A stretch of DNA of 64,000 nt from positions 1,914,001 to 1,978,000 of the forward strand of contig CP053031.1 of NCBI GenBank assembly GCA_021496505.1. Reading direction: 5' to 3'. The stretch is from Thermoleophilia bacterium SCSIO 60948 (lineage in GTDB: Bacteria > Actinomycetota > Thermoleophilia > Solirubrobacterales > 70-9). The position numbers and the translations under genes are program-made. Every line of letters starts with the position of its first letter. Positions within the stretch are counted from its first letter, which is position 1. The notes under the pieces are model-generated. The model saw only the letters and a program-made list of their open reading frames with translations. It did not search any database and was not told the origin of the DNA. Positions 43,467-53,221 of the stretch are shown piece after piece.

Positions 43467-44195
43467 AGGACCAGTACGTCAGCGACGTCAACGACTACCT
43501 CAAGTACGGGCTGCTCCGAGCGATCGTTCGCGGCACCCCCTCAAAACGCACGCTCTACGTCTGTTGGATGCTGACCGAGGACGACCAAGGCCCCGACGGG
43601 CGAAAACTTGGCTACCTGGATGACCCAGAGAAGTTCCGGGGGAACGATCCAGTCCTCTTCGACGAACTGGTCAGGCTGGTGCGACAGGACCAGCGTTCGG
43701 TTCGGAGCATCGCGGACTCACCGGTCCTTCCGGCCGGCACCGTATTTCACTCGGACATCATTCGTGACGACTTCGAAGGTCGCTCGTCGAACCTCCGCTC
43801 AATGCTCGAGCGACGTCCCAGTAAGCCCATCGTGTTCTTCGATCCCGACAATGGAATCGAGGTCGAGTCGGAGGGTCGGGCGGAAGGGATCCAGCAAGTA
43901 CGTTCGCTGGGAAGAGATTGAGGAGATCACGGACGATGGAATCGCAGTTGTCTACCAGCACTCATCAAGACCCCAGGGCGGCATGGACCAGCACGTCCGT
44001 GGCCTCCTCAACGAGTTAGAGAAGCGCCTACCGAGTCATAGAGGGTTTGCGGTTCGCGGGCCGACCACCAACTTCTTGCTCGCAGTCCCCACACAGGAGG
44101 CGAAAGACCTGGAGAAGGTGTTGTTGACCTTCTGCGAGCAGTGGCAGTGGGGGCGCCCTATCTGGCTCCAAAGCTCGGGCGCCGAGTTCGCCTAG
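43463..44195 (+). pseudogene. Conserved FFDPDNG-family protein, interrupted by a one-base frameshift
   Basis: Two overlapping frames make one protein of about 243 residues. Frame 1 runs from ATG 43463 (MKDQYVSDVNDYLKYGLLRA) through VFFDPDNGIEVESEGR; frame 2 supplies RKGSSKYVRWEEIEEITDDG and the C-terminus to 44195. Skipping one G in the GGG at 43878-43880 restores EGRRKGSSKYVRW, a string I know from uncharacterised proteins of this type. Without correction, frame 1 ends at 43921 as a 152-residue product. It could be a sequencing error, a true mutation or programmed frameshifting; a G run is a common place for the first. The function is unknown. Confidence 0.68.
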
Positions 44196-44214
44196 CTCCG
44201 GGTGGCCACCACCC

Positions 44215-45114
44215 CTAAGAGGTCGGCTCCAGGGTCAGGTCGGCCACCAACATCGCGTGGTCGCCGCCCGCTTCGATCACCTGATCGAGGATCGTCTCGA
44301 AGCGCTGCAGTTTGAAATCCGGCGTAGCCCACATTGAGTCAAAGCGGCGTTCAAAGTTCTTTCCGCGATAGGTCGCTGCTAGGAGTTCATCGCTTGTCGG
44401 TTCCCGTTCGGCGCCGAAGTCATCCCGGAACAGATCTCTCCCGCGATGAACGGGGTTCAAGCCCAGCAGCGCGTGCATCTTCTTGACGCCTGACCTGTCC
44501 TCGCCCCAGTGGAAGCCAACGCTGTCGATGCTCTCTTTGAGGGGCTCGTTCGCATCTATCCCGAAGACGAACGGCTCAGCGATCGTCGTCATCTCTTGCG
44601 CCACCGCACCGTAGAACAGCGGCTTGCGCTCGTGCACCTTCACCCGTCCGACCGTGCCAGTCCCGGGCGTCGCATGAAACGAGGCTGCGGTGAAGCTCCC
44701 TTGATCAGAGCGGACCTCGGCGAGAACTGACCTCGCCGAATACCGCAGGGCCAGTCTCTCCGGCATAGAGCCGAAGTCCAGCGGCTTCGGTTCCCTGTAC
44801 GCGGCCTCGAGAACCTCCCAGCCGAAGGCCTTCGGAGGGATTCGTCGTCGGGACACGACCTCGAAACCGCGCTTGACCGCGATGGCACAACCATCGGGGG
44901 GAAACGCTCGGCGCGGAACCTCTGGGTCGCAATGCTGGGAGAAGACCACCTGCATCCCAGTCGCTTCCTTGAGGAGGTCGAACCATGACCTTCGACACTC
45001 CTGAAGCAGCAGCACGTCGCAGTCCTTCGAAGCCGCGAGCGTCAGGAGGTCGCGCGGATGCTGAGCCTGCGTGGCAAAATAGGCGCGCAGATTGAGTGAG
45101 CCGATGCGGATCAC
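44215..45114 (-). CDS. Endonuclease/exonuclease/phosphatase (EEP) family protein
   Basis: A 299-residue EEP-fold hydrolase with the complete metal set: Asn in GSLNLRAYF, Glu in LLLQECRRSW, Asp-x-Asn in GIDANEPLKES, and Asp-His in GGDHAMLVADL. Relatives include AP endonucleases, DNase I and phosphodiesterases. GTG 45114 overlaps the upstream stop (GTGA); upstream in-frame codons lie inside that gene. It is the last gene of the ten-gene leftward island run, so DNA cleavage or repair linked to restriction is plausible. Confidence 0.83.
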   Translation of the reverse strand: MIRIGSLNLRAYFATQAQHPRDLLTLAASKDCDVLLLQECRRSWFDLLKEATGMQVVFSQHCDPEVPRRAFPPDGCAIAVKRGFEVVSRRRIPPKAFGWEVLEAAYREPKPLDFGSMPERLALRYSARSVLAEVRSDQGSFTAASFHATPGTGTVGRVKVHERKPLFYGAVAQEMTTIAEPFVFGIDANEPLKESIDSVGFHWGEDRSGVKKMHALLGLNPVHRGRDLFRDDFGAEREPTSDELLAATYRGKNFERRFDSMWATPDFKLQRFETILDQVIEAGGDHAMLVADLTLEPTS

Positions 45115-45797
45115 CGGACCACCTCCGTCAGCGGAACGCGGTCCGCGTTGACCAGTTCGACGACGCAGGCACGCAACTCGTGTCCCGGATAGGAGTCGAT
45201 GGGCTGGGGGTCGCCGATTGCGACCGTGCGGACGGCGGTGGGTACGGCGGTCGGTTCCGGGCCACCCCAACCGACATGCCGGCTGAATTCCTTCCCGTGT
45301 CTCGCTAGGAGCTCAGGAATCGAATGGACCCGAGTCTCGGCGTCCTGCCTAGCGAACAGCTCGCCCCCAGGTCGAAGTTTGAAGTCTTCGGATCGCCGCG
45401 CAACGCATCCGAGGAACCCAGCTCGCGCCGGGCCGTCCAATAGGCAGCAGACCTTCAACAGATCGAACAGCTGGTGGTCGATGTCCCACGCCTTCAGTTC
45501 GCCAGCGAGGTCGACTTCACCTGATTCGCGCGTCACGACAACGTCAATCTCGCTGGCAGGACGGCTCCAATTCGCGAGGCCGCTCAGGACTCGATCGGCC
45601 TCGACTTGCACCTCAGCGAGACCCGACTCCTCGTAGGCGCGTCGAAGTCCATCGACGAAAGCTGGCGCCAACTCCTCTCTCTCACGGATGCCCTTCTCTA
45701 CGCCGCGACCGTCGGTTCGAACCACAGCCCCGGCAGCCGTTGCCGAAGCGAGCTCCAGAATCGCATGGGCCGTCGGTCCACCGAGGCCGTTCGGCAT
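45111..45797 (-). CDS. Putative PD-(D/E)XK-fold nuclease
   Basis: A 228-residue protein not recognised by name. Asp85 in SEIDVVVTR and Glu100-Leu-Lys102 in LAGELKAW make the D-(x)14-ExK spacing of PD-(D/E)XK nucleases, and the following helix (HQLFDLLKVCCLL) fits the fold. ATG 45797 overlaps the stop of the Mug-like gene (TGATG), and its stop overlaps the EEP start. A nuclease role is inferred from motif spacing only. Confidence 0.5.
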   Translation of the reverse strand: MPNGLGGPTAHAILELASATAAGAVVRTDGRGVEKGIREREELAPAFVDGLRRAYEESGLAEVQVEADRVLSGLANWSRPASEIDVVVTRESGEVDLAGELKAWDIDHQLFDLLKVCCLLDGPARAGFLGCVARRSEDFKLRPGGELFARQDAETRVHSIPELLARHGKEFSRHVGWGGPEPTAVPTAVRTVAIGDPQPIDSYPGHELRACVVELVNADRVPLTEVVR

Positions 45798-46297
45798 CAG
45801 CGCCACCACTCCTTGAGCTCCTCAAGCGCGGCGGCCACGAGCTCTCGTCGCGCCATCGGACCCGGCATCACGAAGGCCTCGGCACCTGCGAGAGGCCTCC
45901 CCGGACGGAGCCCGTGCCCCCCGAACCTCCCGAGAAGCGCCTCAGCAGAGCGCTTGAACGTGAAGATCACACGGGGAATCTCGAGCTTCTCGAGCTTCGC
46001 CAGGAGCAGCCTACGCCCGTGCTCGAACTCGCTGGCGGGAATGCCGTCGGCCCGCGGAGTCGGCCGCTTCACGACATCGGTGAAGCCGAGGCCGGCGCCG
46101 AACGCACGGTCGTCCTCGTAGCCGGATCCTGTCGGAACGACACTAGCCGTTTCCAAGCGGCGGAAGAAGGTCTGCCCAACCCTGCCCTGGTAGTAGTGGC
46201 CCGCCTCAACGCTCACCGGCGAAGGGTTGATCCCGACGACCACTCCCCGTAGCCCCGGCGCCAGCAGATCGGCGAGCGTTTCTACCTCGACGCCCAT
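45797..46297 (-). CDS. Mug/TDG-like uracil-DNA glycosylase family protein
   Basis: A 166-residue protein with the motif VVVGINPSPVS (residues 19-29), which in Mug/TDG enzymes carries the catalytic Asn, and YYQGRVGQTFFRRL as the second conserved segment. The usual PNPSG motif near the C-terminus reads MPGPMARRE, so substrate choice or activity may differ. It would remove deaminated or mismatched bases. It overlaps the preceding small gene by 16 bases, in a restriction-modification operon. Confidence 0.72.
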   Translation of the reverse strand: MGVEVETLADLLAPGLRGVVVGINPSPVSVEAGHYYQGRVGQTFFRRLETASVVPTGSGYEDDRAFGAGLGFTDVVKRPTPRADGIPASEFEHGRRLLLAKLEKLEIPRVIFTFKRSAEALLGRFGGHGLRPGRPLAGAEAFVMPGPMARRELVAAALEELKEWWR

Positions 46298-46653
46298 CCA
46301 GTCCTCAACCGCTCGGTGCCCGTCGTCGCCGAGCTGTCGGGTGACAACAGGTTCGGCCGATGTCGTGAGGGTCGAATGCTTTTCGTTAGAGGGTCAGTCC
46401 TCCGCTCCACGGAGATCAGACCGCGTTGAACCAGCTCGTCGAAGTCGCTACGGGTAAAACCATCGCCCCCGCCCGACCAATCGCGGATGCGAAACCCGAT
46501 TTGTCGGATCCGCCCACGTAGCTTCTTCTGCTCGTTTCGTTCTGCCGTCGACTTCTGTCCCAGGAGGGCGCGGATCTCGTCCGCTTCGGCGCGAGAGAAG
46601 CTGGCCCGCCCCTTCAAGAAGGCCTCCACCGGTCGCGCCGGTAGGCGTCCCAC
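46282..46653 (-). CDS. Small unrecognised protein downstream of hsdR
   Basis: A protein of up to 123 residues with a helical, charged first half (RAEADEIRALLGQKSTAERNEQKKLRGRIRQIGF) and a compact end (FTRSDFDELVQRGLI) before a Pro/Arg-rich tail. It looks like a small nucleic-acid-binding protein, but the family is not recognised. The start is either GTG 46653 or GTG 46629, both inside the 3' end of hsdR; its stop lies inside the Mug-like gene. These overlaps suggest strict co-translation. Confidence 0.55.
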   Translation of the reverse strand: MGRLPARPVEAFLKGRASFSRAEADEIRALLGQKSTAERNEQKKLRGRIRQIGFRIRDWSGGGDGFTRSDFDELVQRGLISVERRTDPLTKSIRPSRHRPNLLSPDSSATTGTERLRTGWASR

Positions 46654-49600
46654 TCGATCTCTGGCAACTCCCGCGTGCTGTTGTTCATTCGCACCCAGAA
46701 CACCTCACGCCGATCGCTCATCGAAGCCATCACCGGTCTCGAGGACCGCGCGACATCGACTCGGCACACCTCGCGCCCGGCGATCGCATCAATTCGGACC
46801 CGCGTGCTCATCGCCGCGGTGTGCCCGATCGCGCCGATCAGGTGAGTCGTCAGCCAGTTGACCAGCCCGTCGGCGCTCTGCGGCTTCACGAGGGGTAGGT
46901 CCGAACCGAGCCCCAGGACCTGACGATCGTCTGAAACACCGATCAGCAGCGTGCCTCCATCCGCGTTGAGAAAGCCGGCGACCGTCTTGACGATCGCGTC
47001 CTCGATGCGCTTGTCCTTGGCCTCCTCGCGCAGGTTCCATCGAGCGGTTGACTTGAACTCGACTGCGAACCCTTCGTCGCCCGCGATCAGCTCGTCGGTT
47101 GTCGCCGCGAAGAAGGCGCCGTCGCCGCGCAGCTGCTCGGCGACGAGCTCGGCGAAATGACGATCGCTTCGGATCTTCTCGAGGACCGTCGCCGAGACGG
47201 CGTCGACGTCGACTGGCCCAGCCTCCGCATCCACTGTGTCGCGCTCGACCGGCGGGGTCACCGAGGCGACGTCTCCGTAGACGCTTCCGCCGTCGTCATA
47301 GAACGCGGCGAAAATGTGGTCGAAGACGATCCCCGTCTTTCGCTCCCAGGTTTCGGGGTCGTAGGCCTCCGGCAGGTCCTCGAGCACGTCCTTGACGAGC
47401 ACCCGCGCGGACTCCCGGGTCTCGGCGCGCTTGCGCCAATCGAGCACCAGCCGGTCCTGGATCTGCCCCATCAGCTTGCGCGCGATCCGCTTGACCTCGG
47501 ACCGCTCATCGTCGGTCAACTCAGGATCGGGCTTGGTCAGCAGGTCGAAGACTGCGAGCTCGGGCTCCGAGAGCCCCTCGCGAACCGTGCGCTCCTCCTC
47601 CTCGGAGAGCCCGCGAGACAGCTCCTGCAGGCGGCGAAGCAGCTCATCGACGTTGAGACTGCCGGCGTTGTACTCCTCGATCAGCTCCCGGAAGCGAACG
47701 ACGAGGTCGTGTCGCGTCGGGTTGCGCTCGACCGCCCGCTCTACCTGCGCTCGCAGCCGGCCGCTCAACCGTTGCGCCTCGGTCCGCCGCTTGCCCGCAG
47801 CCCGCGCCACGAGCGCCTCGAAGTCGATCTCGTTGAGGTCGATCAGCGAGTCCGCGTCGGCACCGTCGGCGGCTGCTCGAATCACGTACTCCTCCGCCCC
47901 CACCGATCGATCGAGCAGCTCCTGCACCGAGCCAGCGACACCCGAGAGGTCGGGCGCAGGATCGAGTCCGCGGATCGTCTCCGCCAGGTTCCTCGCGACG
48001 CCGACGATTCGCACGTGCGCGTTCGCCGCCGGGTCGGGCAGGATCGCCGCGAACAGCCGCCGCACCCGCGCCGAGCGCTCGAGGTAGGCGCGGCGGGTGA
48101 CGTCGTCGATCAGCAGCGCCTCGACCGAAGCGTCACGCAGTGCGATGAACTCGAATCCGCTCGCGCGAGCCAGCGCTTCGAGATCGACGTCCCAACGCTC
48201 GCAGAACTCGCGCAGCTCGCCGATCTCCTCTTCGAGCTCCTCGACTAGCGCCGCCTTGTCGCGGATCACCTCGAGCTCGGCGTCATCGCCCTCGCGCGCT
48301 GCCGCATAGATCGCCAGGGCCTCCTCAAGCCGGCGGAAGACCCCGACGTAGTCGACGATCAGCCCGTTCTCCTTCTCGGGGAAGACGCGGTTGGCGCGCG
48401 CGATCGTCTGCATCAGCGAGTGATTTCGCATCGGGCGGTCGAGGTAGATCGTCGAGCACGAGGGCACGTCGAAGCCCGTCATCCACATCGCGCAGACGAA
48501 GACGAGCCGGAACGGGTCGGCCGCATCCTTGAATCGCTCGTCGAGGTCCTCGTCGAGCATCTTGCGCCGGTGCGGTTCGATGTCGAGCCCGGCCTCGCGC
48601 ATCTCGGCGATCTCGTTCTGTGATTGCGAGACGACGACCGCCGTCTCGGTGTCCTCCATGAACCGGATCTGCTCATCCACCCCGACCCGCTCGAGCTCGG
48701 GTAGCCGGGCCGCGCGCTCGCGCAGCTCATCCAGGTGCTTCGCCCACTCCTCAGCAACGAGGTCGTGCATTCGCACCGCCGTCGCCTTGTCGATCGCGAC
48801 GAACATCGCCTTGCCGAGGAAGCCGCGGCCGACGAAGTGGCGGACGAGATCGGCGGCGATCCGCCGCAGCCGCTCCGGCCGGGTGATTAGCTGGTACTCG
48901 GTCGCGAAGCGCCGGGAGAGCGCCTGCTCCTGCGTTTCGTCGAGCTCTGCCTGCTCGAGGATCCCCGTCAGCTCCTCGTCGAAGCGCTCGTTGATGATCT
49001 GAAGCTCGGGGATCCGGTTCTCGTAGAACAGCGGAACCGTCGCCCCGTCGGCGATCGAGTCGCGGAAGTTGTATGTCGAGATGTAGTCGCCGAAGACCTC
49101 TCGCGTGCGCTCGGCCTCGGCGCGGATCAGCGGCGTCCCGGTGAAGCCGAGGAAGTCGGCGTTCGGCAGCGCTTGACGCATGTTGAGCGCGAGCCGCGAG
49201 TACTGGCTGCGGTGCGCTTCATCAGTGATCACGATGACGTCGTCGCGCTCCGAGCAGACCGGCATCTCTTCTCCCCTCGCCGGGCGGAACTTGTGGATCA
49301 GCGTGAAGACGTAGCGGTGGTTCTCGCCGAGCAGCCGCCTTAGATGGGCCGATGAATCGGCTTGAAGGTGGCCCTCGACGACACCCGCGTCTTTGAACTC
49401 GTCGTACAGCTGGTCGTCGAGCTCGGCGCGGTCGGTGACCATCACGAAGGTCCAGTTGCCGGGCTCGCGCCGCAGCACCTTCTGGGTGAAGAAGAGCATC
49501 GAGAGGCTCTTGCCGGAGCCCTGCGTGTGCCAGAACACGCCGAGCCGCCCATCGCGGGTCGCTGGATCGCGAAGCGCGCGGATCGCGGCGTTGACTCCGA

Positions 49601-50417
49601 GGAGCTGGTGGTTCTGGGCCAGCACCTTGGTCAGGCCGCCGGGCCGCTCGAGGTAGGCGACGAAGTTCTCGACCGAGTCGAGCAGGTGCGCCGGCTCGCA
49701 GAGGCCGCGAATCGCCGTTTCGAGCGAGATGACACCCGCCTCCGACTCCTGGTCGACCCGCTTCCAGTCTCCGAAGCGCTCCCACGGCGCGAAGGTCGAG
49801 CCGACCTTCGTCTCCGAGCCCGTCGAGAGGATGACGAAGGCGTTCGGCGTGAACAGCTGCGGCACCGCGTCGCGGTAGTCGGTCAGGTTTTGGCGGTAGG
49901 CCTGCTCGACCGAGCGATGCGACGCCTTCAGCTCAAGCAGCACGAGCGGAATGCCGTTTACGAAGCAGACGATGTCGCAGCGCCTCCGGTGCATCGGTCC
50001 GGTGACCCAGAACTGGTTTACGACGAGGAAGTCGTTGGCCGAGGGGTCGTTCCAGTCGATCAGCCGGACCGTCTCGGTCGATCGCTCACCGTCCTCACCG
50101 ACGACCGTCAACTTGACCCCGTCGCGAATCAGCTTGAAGACGGCCTGATTGGCGCGCGTTCGGTCGAGCGTCGATCTGTCCTGCATCAACTCGGCGATCG
50201 CGAACTCGATCGCCGCGGGGCCCACTTCAGGGTTCAGCTGGGCGAGCTTCGGCTCTAGCCGACCCCGTAAGACGACCTGCGACTGGTCGGTCCGCCCCAG
50301 CTCACCGGTCGCCGCGACCTCGCGATAACCGTTGACGACCTCATAGCCGAGCGACTCCAGCAGCGCCACGGTCGGGCGCTCAACCAGCTCATCCTCCGAG
50401 TAGTCCTGTGGGCTCAC
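46614..50417 (-). CDS. hsdR: Type I restriction enzyme R subunit with C-terminal AlbA-like domain
   Basis: A 1267-residue HsdR. The N-terminal nuclease has Asp148 and Glu162-Leu-Lys164 (LVLLELKAS); the translocase has Walker A TQGSGKS (about 298-304), VITDEAHRSQY (397-407), GFTGTPL and later helicase motifs (MWMTGFDVPS; QTIARANR). After the usual helical C-terminus there is an extra domain from about residue 1110: EFKSTARWNLREE, AGFLNADGGTLLIGVSDD and EVFWVRMNNSTREL match the AlbA-2/Schlafen-like putative nucleic-acid-binding domain. ATG 50417 overlaps hsdS (ATGA). It cuts unmethylated DNA after translocation. Confidence 0.95.
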   Translation of the reverse strand: MSPQDYSEDELVERPTVALLESLGYEVVNGYREVAATGELGRTDQSQVVLRGRLEPKLAQLNPEVGPAAIEFAIAELMQDRSTLDRTRANQAVFKLIRDGVKLTVVGEDGERSTETVRLIDWNDPSANDFLVVNQFWVTGPMHRRRCDIVCFVNGIPLVLLELKASHRSVEQAYRQNLTDYRDAVPQLFTPNAFVILSTGSETKVGSTFAPWERFGDWKRVDQESEAGVISLETAIRGLCEPAHLLDSVENFVAYLERPGGLTKVLAQNHQLLGVNAAIRALRDPATRDGRLGVFWHTQGSGKSLSMLFFTQKVLRREPGNWTFVMVTDRAELDDQLYDEFKDAGVVEGHLQADSSAHLRRLLGENHRYVFTLIHKFRPARGEEMPVCSERDDVIVITDEAHRSQYSRLALNMRQALPNADFLGFTGTPLIRAEAERTREVFGDYISTYNFRDSIADGATVPLFYENRIPELQIINERFDEELTGILEQAELDETQEQALSRRFATEYQLITRPERLRRIAADLVRHFVGRGFLGKAMFVAIDKATAVRMHDLVAEEWAKHLDELRERAARLPELERVGVDEQIRFMEDTETAVVVSQSQNEIAEMREAGLDIEPHRRKMLDEDLDERFKDAADPFRLVFVCAMWMTGFDVPSCSTIYLDRPMRNHSLMQTIARANRVFPEKENGLIVDYVGVFRRLEEALAIYAAAREGDDAELEVIRDKAALVEELEEEIGELREFCERWDVDLEALARASGFEFIALRDASVEALLIDDVTRRAYLERSARVRRLFAAILPDPAANAHVRIVGVARNLAETIRGLDPAPDLSGVAGSVQELLDRSVGAEEYVIRAAADGADADSLIDLNEIDFEALVARAAGKRRTEAQRLSGRLRAQVERAVERNPTRHDLVVRFRELIEEYNAGSLNVDELLRRLQELSRGLSEEEERTVREGLSEPELAVFDLLTKPDPELTDDERSEVKRIARKLMGQIQDRLVLDWRKRAETRESARVLVKDVLEDLPEAYDPETWERKTGIVFDHIFAAFYDDGGSVYGDVASVTPPVERDTVDAEAGPVDVDAVSATVLEKIRSDRHFAELVAEQLRGDGAFFAATTDELIAGDEGFAVEFKSTARWNLREEAKDKRIEDAIVKTVAGFLNADGGTLLIGVSDDRQVLGLGSDLPLVKPQSADGLVNWLTTHLIGAIGHTAAMSTRVRIDAIAGREVCRVDVARSSRPVMASMSDRREVFWVRMNNSTRELPEIEWDAYRRDRWRPS

Positions 50418-51613
50418 GCAGCTTCGGGCTCGAGCACGCCCAGGTCGATATCCGAGATGTCGATGCGACCGGTTACGAGGCGCGGGACGAGGAGGTCGCG
50501 GGTTTCGGCGAGCTGGCGGTTCGTGGCGAGTAAGGCGCTGGCACCGCGAAGCAATGGGTCGACACTAGCTGCGAACCGAGCGAGCAGCTCCTCATCGGGC
50601 AGAAGGACCTGCGCCTGCTCGAAGTCGCGTGGCCTGACCGCTGGGTACGCCGCCCCGGTCGCGCGCGAGACTAAGTACCCGGCGAACTCCGGTGAGTCGG
50701 TGCAGAGGTACAGGTACGCCGAGGGGACTCTGCGAGGCGACAAGACCGCTAGACCTGTCGAGACCACCGTCCCTGGGTCGGGGTTATGGACGAGACCATG
50801 CGCTCGCCGGTTCGGGCGAACTGTTGACCAGATCGTGTCGCCATCGCAAACCAAGCGACGCGCCCGCCCCGGAGCGTCAGCCGCTGGCATCACAGTCGGG
50901 TCATCCAGCTGACCGACTCCAACAGAAGAGATATCCAGGTAGCGAACGGGCTCTGGGAGGTCAGCCTTGCTGACCTTCAGTGGGTTGACGGAAGCGACCT
51001 CACGTAGGGCGACGCTTTGCCAGTGCGATGGCACTGCCCCGGTGGAATCGCTTCTTCGGCCCGGAAACCGAAATCGCACAAACCACTCCCGATAGAGCGA
51101 CCGCGCGAGCCGCTCAAGCAACTCAATCCGCCGCACATTGATCTCGATGAGCTCGTCGAAGGCGGAAAGGAGAGCGGCTACGCGGCGTTGAACGGAGCGT
51201 GCCGGCAGCCTTACCCGCAACCGATGGAGGTGGTTGCGATTGACTCCCGGGACCGCTGATGCGGAAGACCCGTCGATCGCGACTGTGCGCAGCATGTAGG
51301 CAATGAATCGTTCGTCATTCCCCTTGAAGTCTCGGACCCATAGCGAGGTATTCAATGGCCAGTAGGGATCGCGGATCAAATGCACCTCCCCGAGCGAGCC
51401 GTACCGTCCAATTACGACACCAGGCGGCCGCGCCTTGAACTCAGCGTGACGGCCAGTGATCCCCGCCGACGAGACAACCGGATAGGGGCCGGACTGCCGT
51501 TTGCGCTTCGGCAAGTCGAATCCACGTTGGAGCGTCACGACATCGCCGAGGGGTAGCTCAATCCAGTCGGATCGGCTCGCCTGCCTTCTCTTGATCGAAC
51601 TCTCGTCCATCAC
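50414..51613 (-). CDS. hsdS: Type I restriction-modification specificity subunit
   Basis: A 399-residue HsdS with two target-recognition domains separated and followed by conserved helices. The first starts WIELPLGDVVTLQRGFDLPKRKR, the second HWQSVALREVASVNPLKVSK, and each ends in a coiled helix (LLSAFDELIEINVRRIELLERLA; VDPLLRGASALLATNRQLAETRDLLVPRLVTG). It recognises a bipartite DNA sequence and recruits HsdM and HsdR. It lies 55 bases after hsdM. Base composition is lower in GC than in the flanking core genes. Confidence 0.94.
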   Translation of the reverse strand: MMDESSIKRRQASRSDWIELPLGDVVTLQRGFDLPKRKRQSGPYPVVSSAGITGRHAEFKARPPGVVIGRYGSLGEVHLIRDPYWPLNTSLWVRDFKGNDERFIAYMLRTVAIDGSSASAVPGVNRNHLHRLRVRLPARSVQRRVAALLSAFDELIEINVRRIELLERLARSLYREWFVRFRFPGRRSDSTGAVPSHWQSVALREVASVNPLKVSKADLPEPVRYLDISSVGVGQLDDPTVMPAADAPGRARRLVCDGDTIWSTVRPNRRAHGLVHNPDPGTVVSTGLAVLSPRRVPSAYLYLCTDSPEFAGYLVSRATGAAYPAVRPRDFEQAQVLLPDEELLARFAASVDPLLRGASALLATNRQLAETRDLLVPRLVTGRIDISDIDLGVLEPEAA

Positions 51614-51668
51614 CTACTCCGCCAAAACGTAGAGGACGGTGCCGGATGATTAGGCCAGTGTGTCCTGG

Positions 51669-53213
51669 TCAGTTATCGAGAAGCCTGGTGAGCACTCCGT
51701 CGATCCCGTCCTCGAGCTCGCGCGCGTTGGCGCCGAGCGTTTGCAGCTCGGCGTGCGCCGCCGCGAGCTGCTCGTCAAAGACCTCGTCGTCGAGATCCTC
51801 GACCTCGGTCCCGACGTAGTGACCCGGGTTGAGGCTCCAGCCCTGCTCCTCGATCTCGGCGCGAGTCGCGACCCTGCAGAGGCCTTCGATGTCGGCGTAG
51901 GCCCCATCGGGGAAGCGCTCGTCGAAGAGCTCGTTGGGGCCGTCGGCGAACTCAGGCTCCTCGCCTCGGTAGAGGCGGACGATGTTGGCGATCAGCTCGC
52001 GCTGCTCGTCCGTGAAGTCGCGGTGTGCGCGGTCGATCTGATTGAAGATCTGGCGCGCGTCCACGAACAGGATTCGATCGGAGCGCTCGCTTCCGACCTT
52101 GCCGCGATCGAAAAACCAGAGCGTCACCGGCAGGGTGACGGTGTAGAAGAAGTTCGACGCTACCGCAACGATGACGTCGACCAGCCCATCTCTGATGAGC
52201 CTCTGGCGGATCGCCGCCTCGCTGTGGCGCGCGTCGGAAGCCGAGTTGGCCATCACGAAGCCGGCGCGACCGGCCTCGTTCAGCGCCGCGGCGAACATCT
52301 GTATCCAGATGTAGTTGCCGTTGTCTGCGTTCGGTAGGGCCGGAAACCGCGGATCCTCTTCGAGCTTCGCCTTGTCGATCTTGTCGACGTTGAATGGCGG
52401 GTTGGCCATCACGAAGTCGAAGCGGCCGAAGCTCTCGTGGCGATCCTCGTAGTAGCTGTTGCCCTCGAGGATGTCGCCGTCGAGGCCGTGGACGGCGAGG
52501 TTCATCCGCGCGAGACGGACCGTCTCGCTTGTCTTCTCCTGGCCGTAGATCGAGAGCTCACGCCCCGGCGAGCGCTTATGGCGCTCGATGAACCGCGCCG
52601 ACTGCACGAACATGCCGCCTGAGCCGCACGCCGGATCGAGGATCCTTCCGTGGTAGGGCTGAAGGATCTCGACTATGAGCCTGACGATCGACGTCGGTGT
52701 GAAGAACTCGCCGGCCTTCTGCCCCTCTGCCATCGCGAACTGGCCGAGGAAGTACTCGTAGATCAGGCCGAACGCGTCACCCTCGAGGTGTTGCGTGTAG
52801 CTGCTGATGTAGCGCAGCAGCGAGGCGATCGTCGAGTTCTCGATCGCACTGTAGTTGCGCGGCAGGGCGCCCTTGAGCGAGTCGTTGTGCTCCTCAATCT
52901 GGTGCATGGCCCCGTTGACGGCCTGGCCGAGGTTAGCGCCCTCGGGTCGGCTGAGTAGGCCACTGAACCTGGACTCCGGTGCGAGGTAGATGACGCCGCG
53001 GGCGTGGTAGTCCGACGGGCCGATCCTGCGGCGTGTCGAGGCGCCCGCCTCAAGTTCCTCTTGGACGCCGTCGAACTTGACCTCCGCGAAGCGCAGGAAA
53101 ATGAGGCCAAGGACTGGAGCGCCGTACTCCGAGGCCTTGAGGCCGGAGTTGGCGCGTAGTTGATCGGCGGCAGCCCAGAGGCGATTTTCGAGTTCAGCGA
53201 GATCCGGCTGCAT
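51669..53213 (-). CDS. hsdM: Type I restriction-modification N6-adenine methyltransferase
   Basis: A 514-residue HsdM with an N-terminal helical bundle ([34 protein letters not shown]), S-adenosylmethionine motif [10 protein letters not shown] (193-202) and catalytic motif NPPF (271-274). It methylates the adenine of the site read by HsdS, protecting host DNA. ATG 53213 is chosen at the first conserved helix, eight bases after the stop of the small membrane-protein gene. Confidence 0.95.
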   Translation of the reverse strand: MQPDLAELENRLWAAADQLRANSGLKASEYGAPVLGLIFLRFAEVKFDGVQEELEAGASTRRRIGPSDYHARGVIYLAPESRFSGLLSRPEGANLGQAVNGAMHQIEEHNDSLKGALPRNYSAIENSTIASLLRYISSYTQHLEGDAFGLIYEYFLGQFAMAEGQKAGEFFTPTSIVRLIVEILQPYHGRILDPACGSGGMFVQSARFIERHKRSPGRELSIYGQEKTSETVRLARMNLAVHGLDGDILEGNSYYEDRHESFGRFDFVMANPPFNVDKIDKAKLEEDPRFPALPNADNGNYIWIQMFAAALNEAGRAGFVMANSASDARHSEAAIRQRLIRDGLVDVIVAVASNFFYTVTLPVTLWFFDRGKVGSERSDRILFVDARQIFNQIDRAHRDFTDEQRELIANIVRLYRGEEPEFADGPNELFDERFPDGAYADIEGLCRVATRAEIEEQGWSLNPGHYVGTEVEDLDDEVFDEQLAAAHAELQTLGANARELEDGIDGVLTRLLDN

Positions 53214-53221
53214 CGTCCGAG

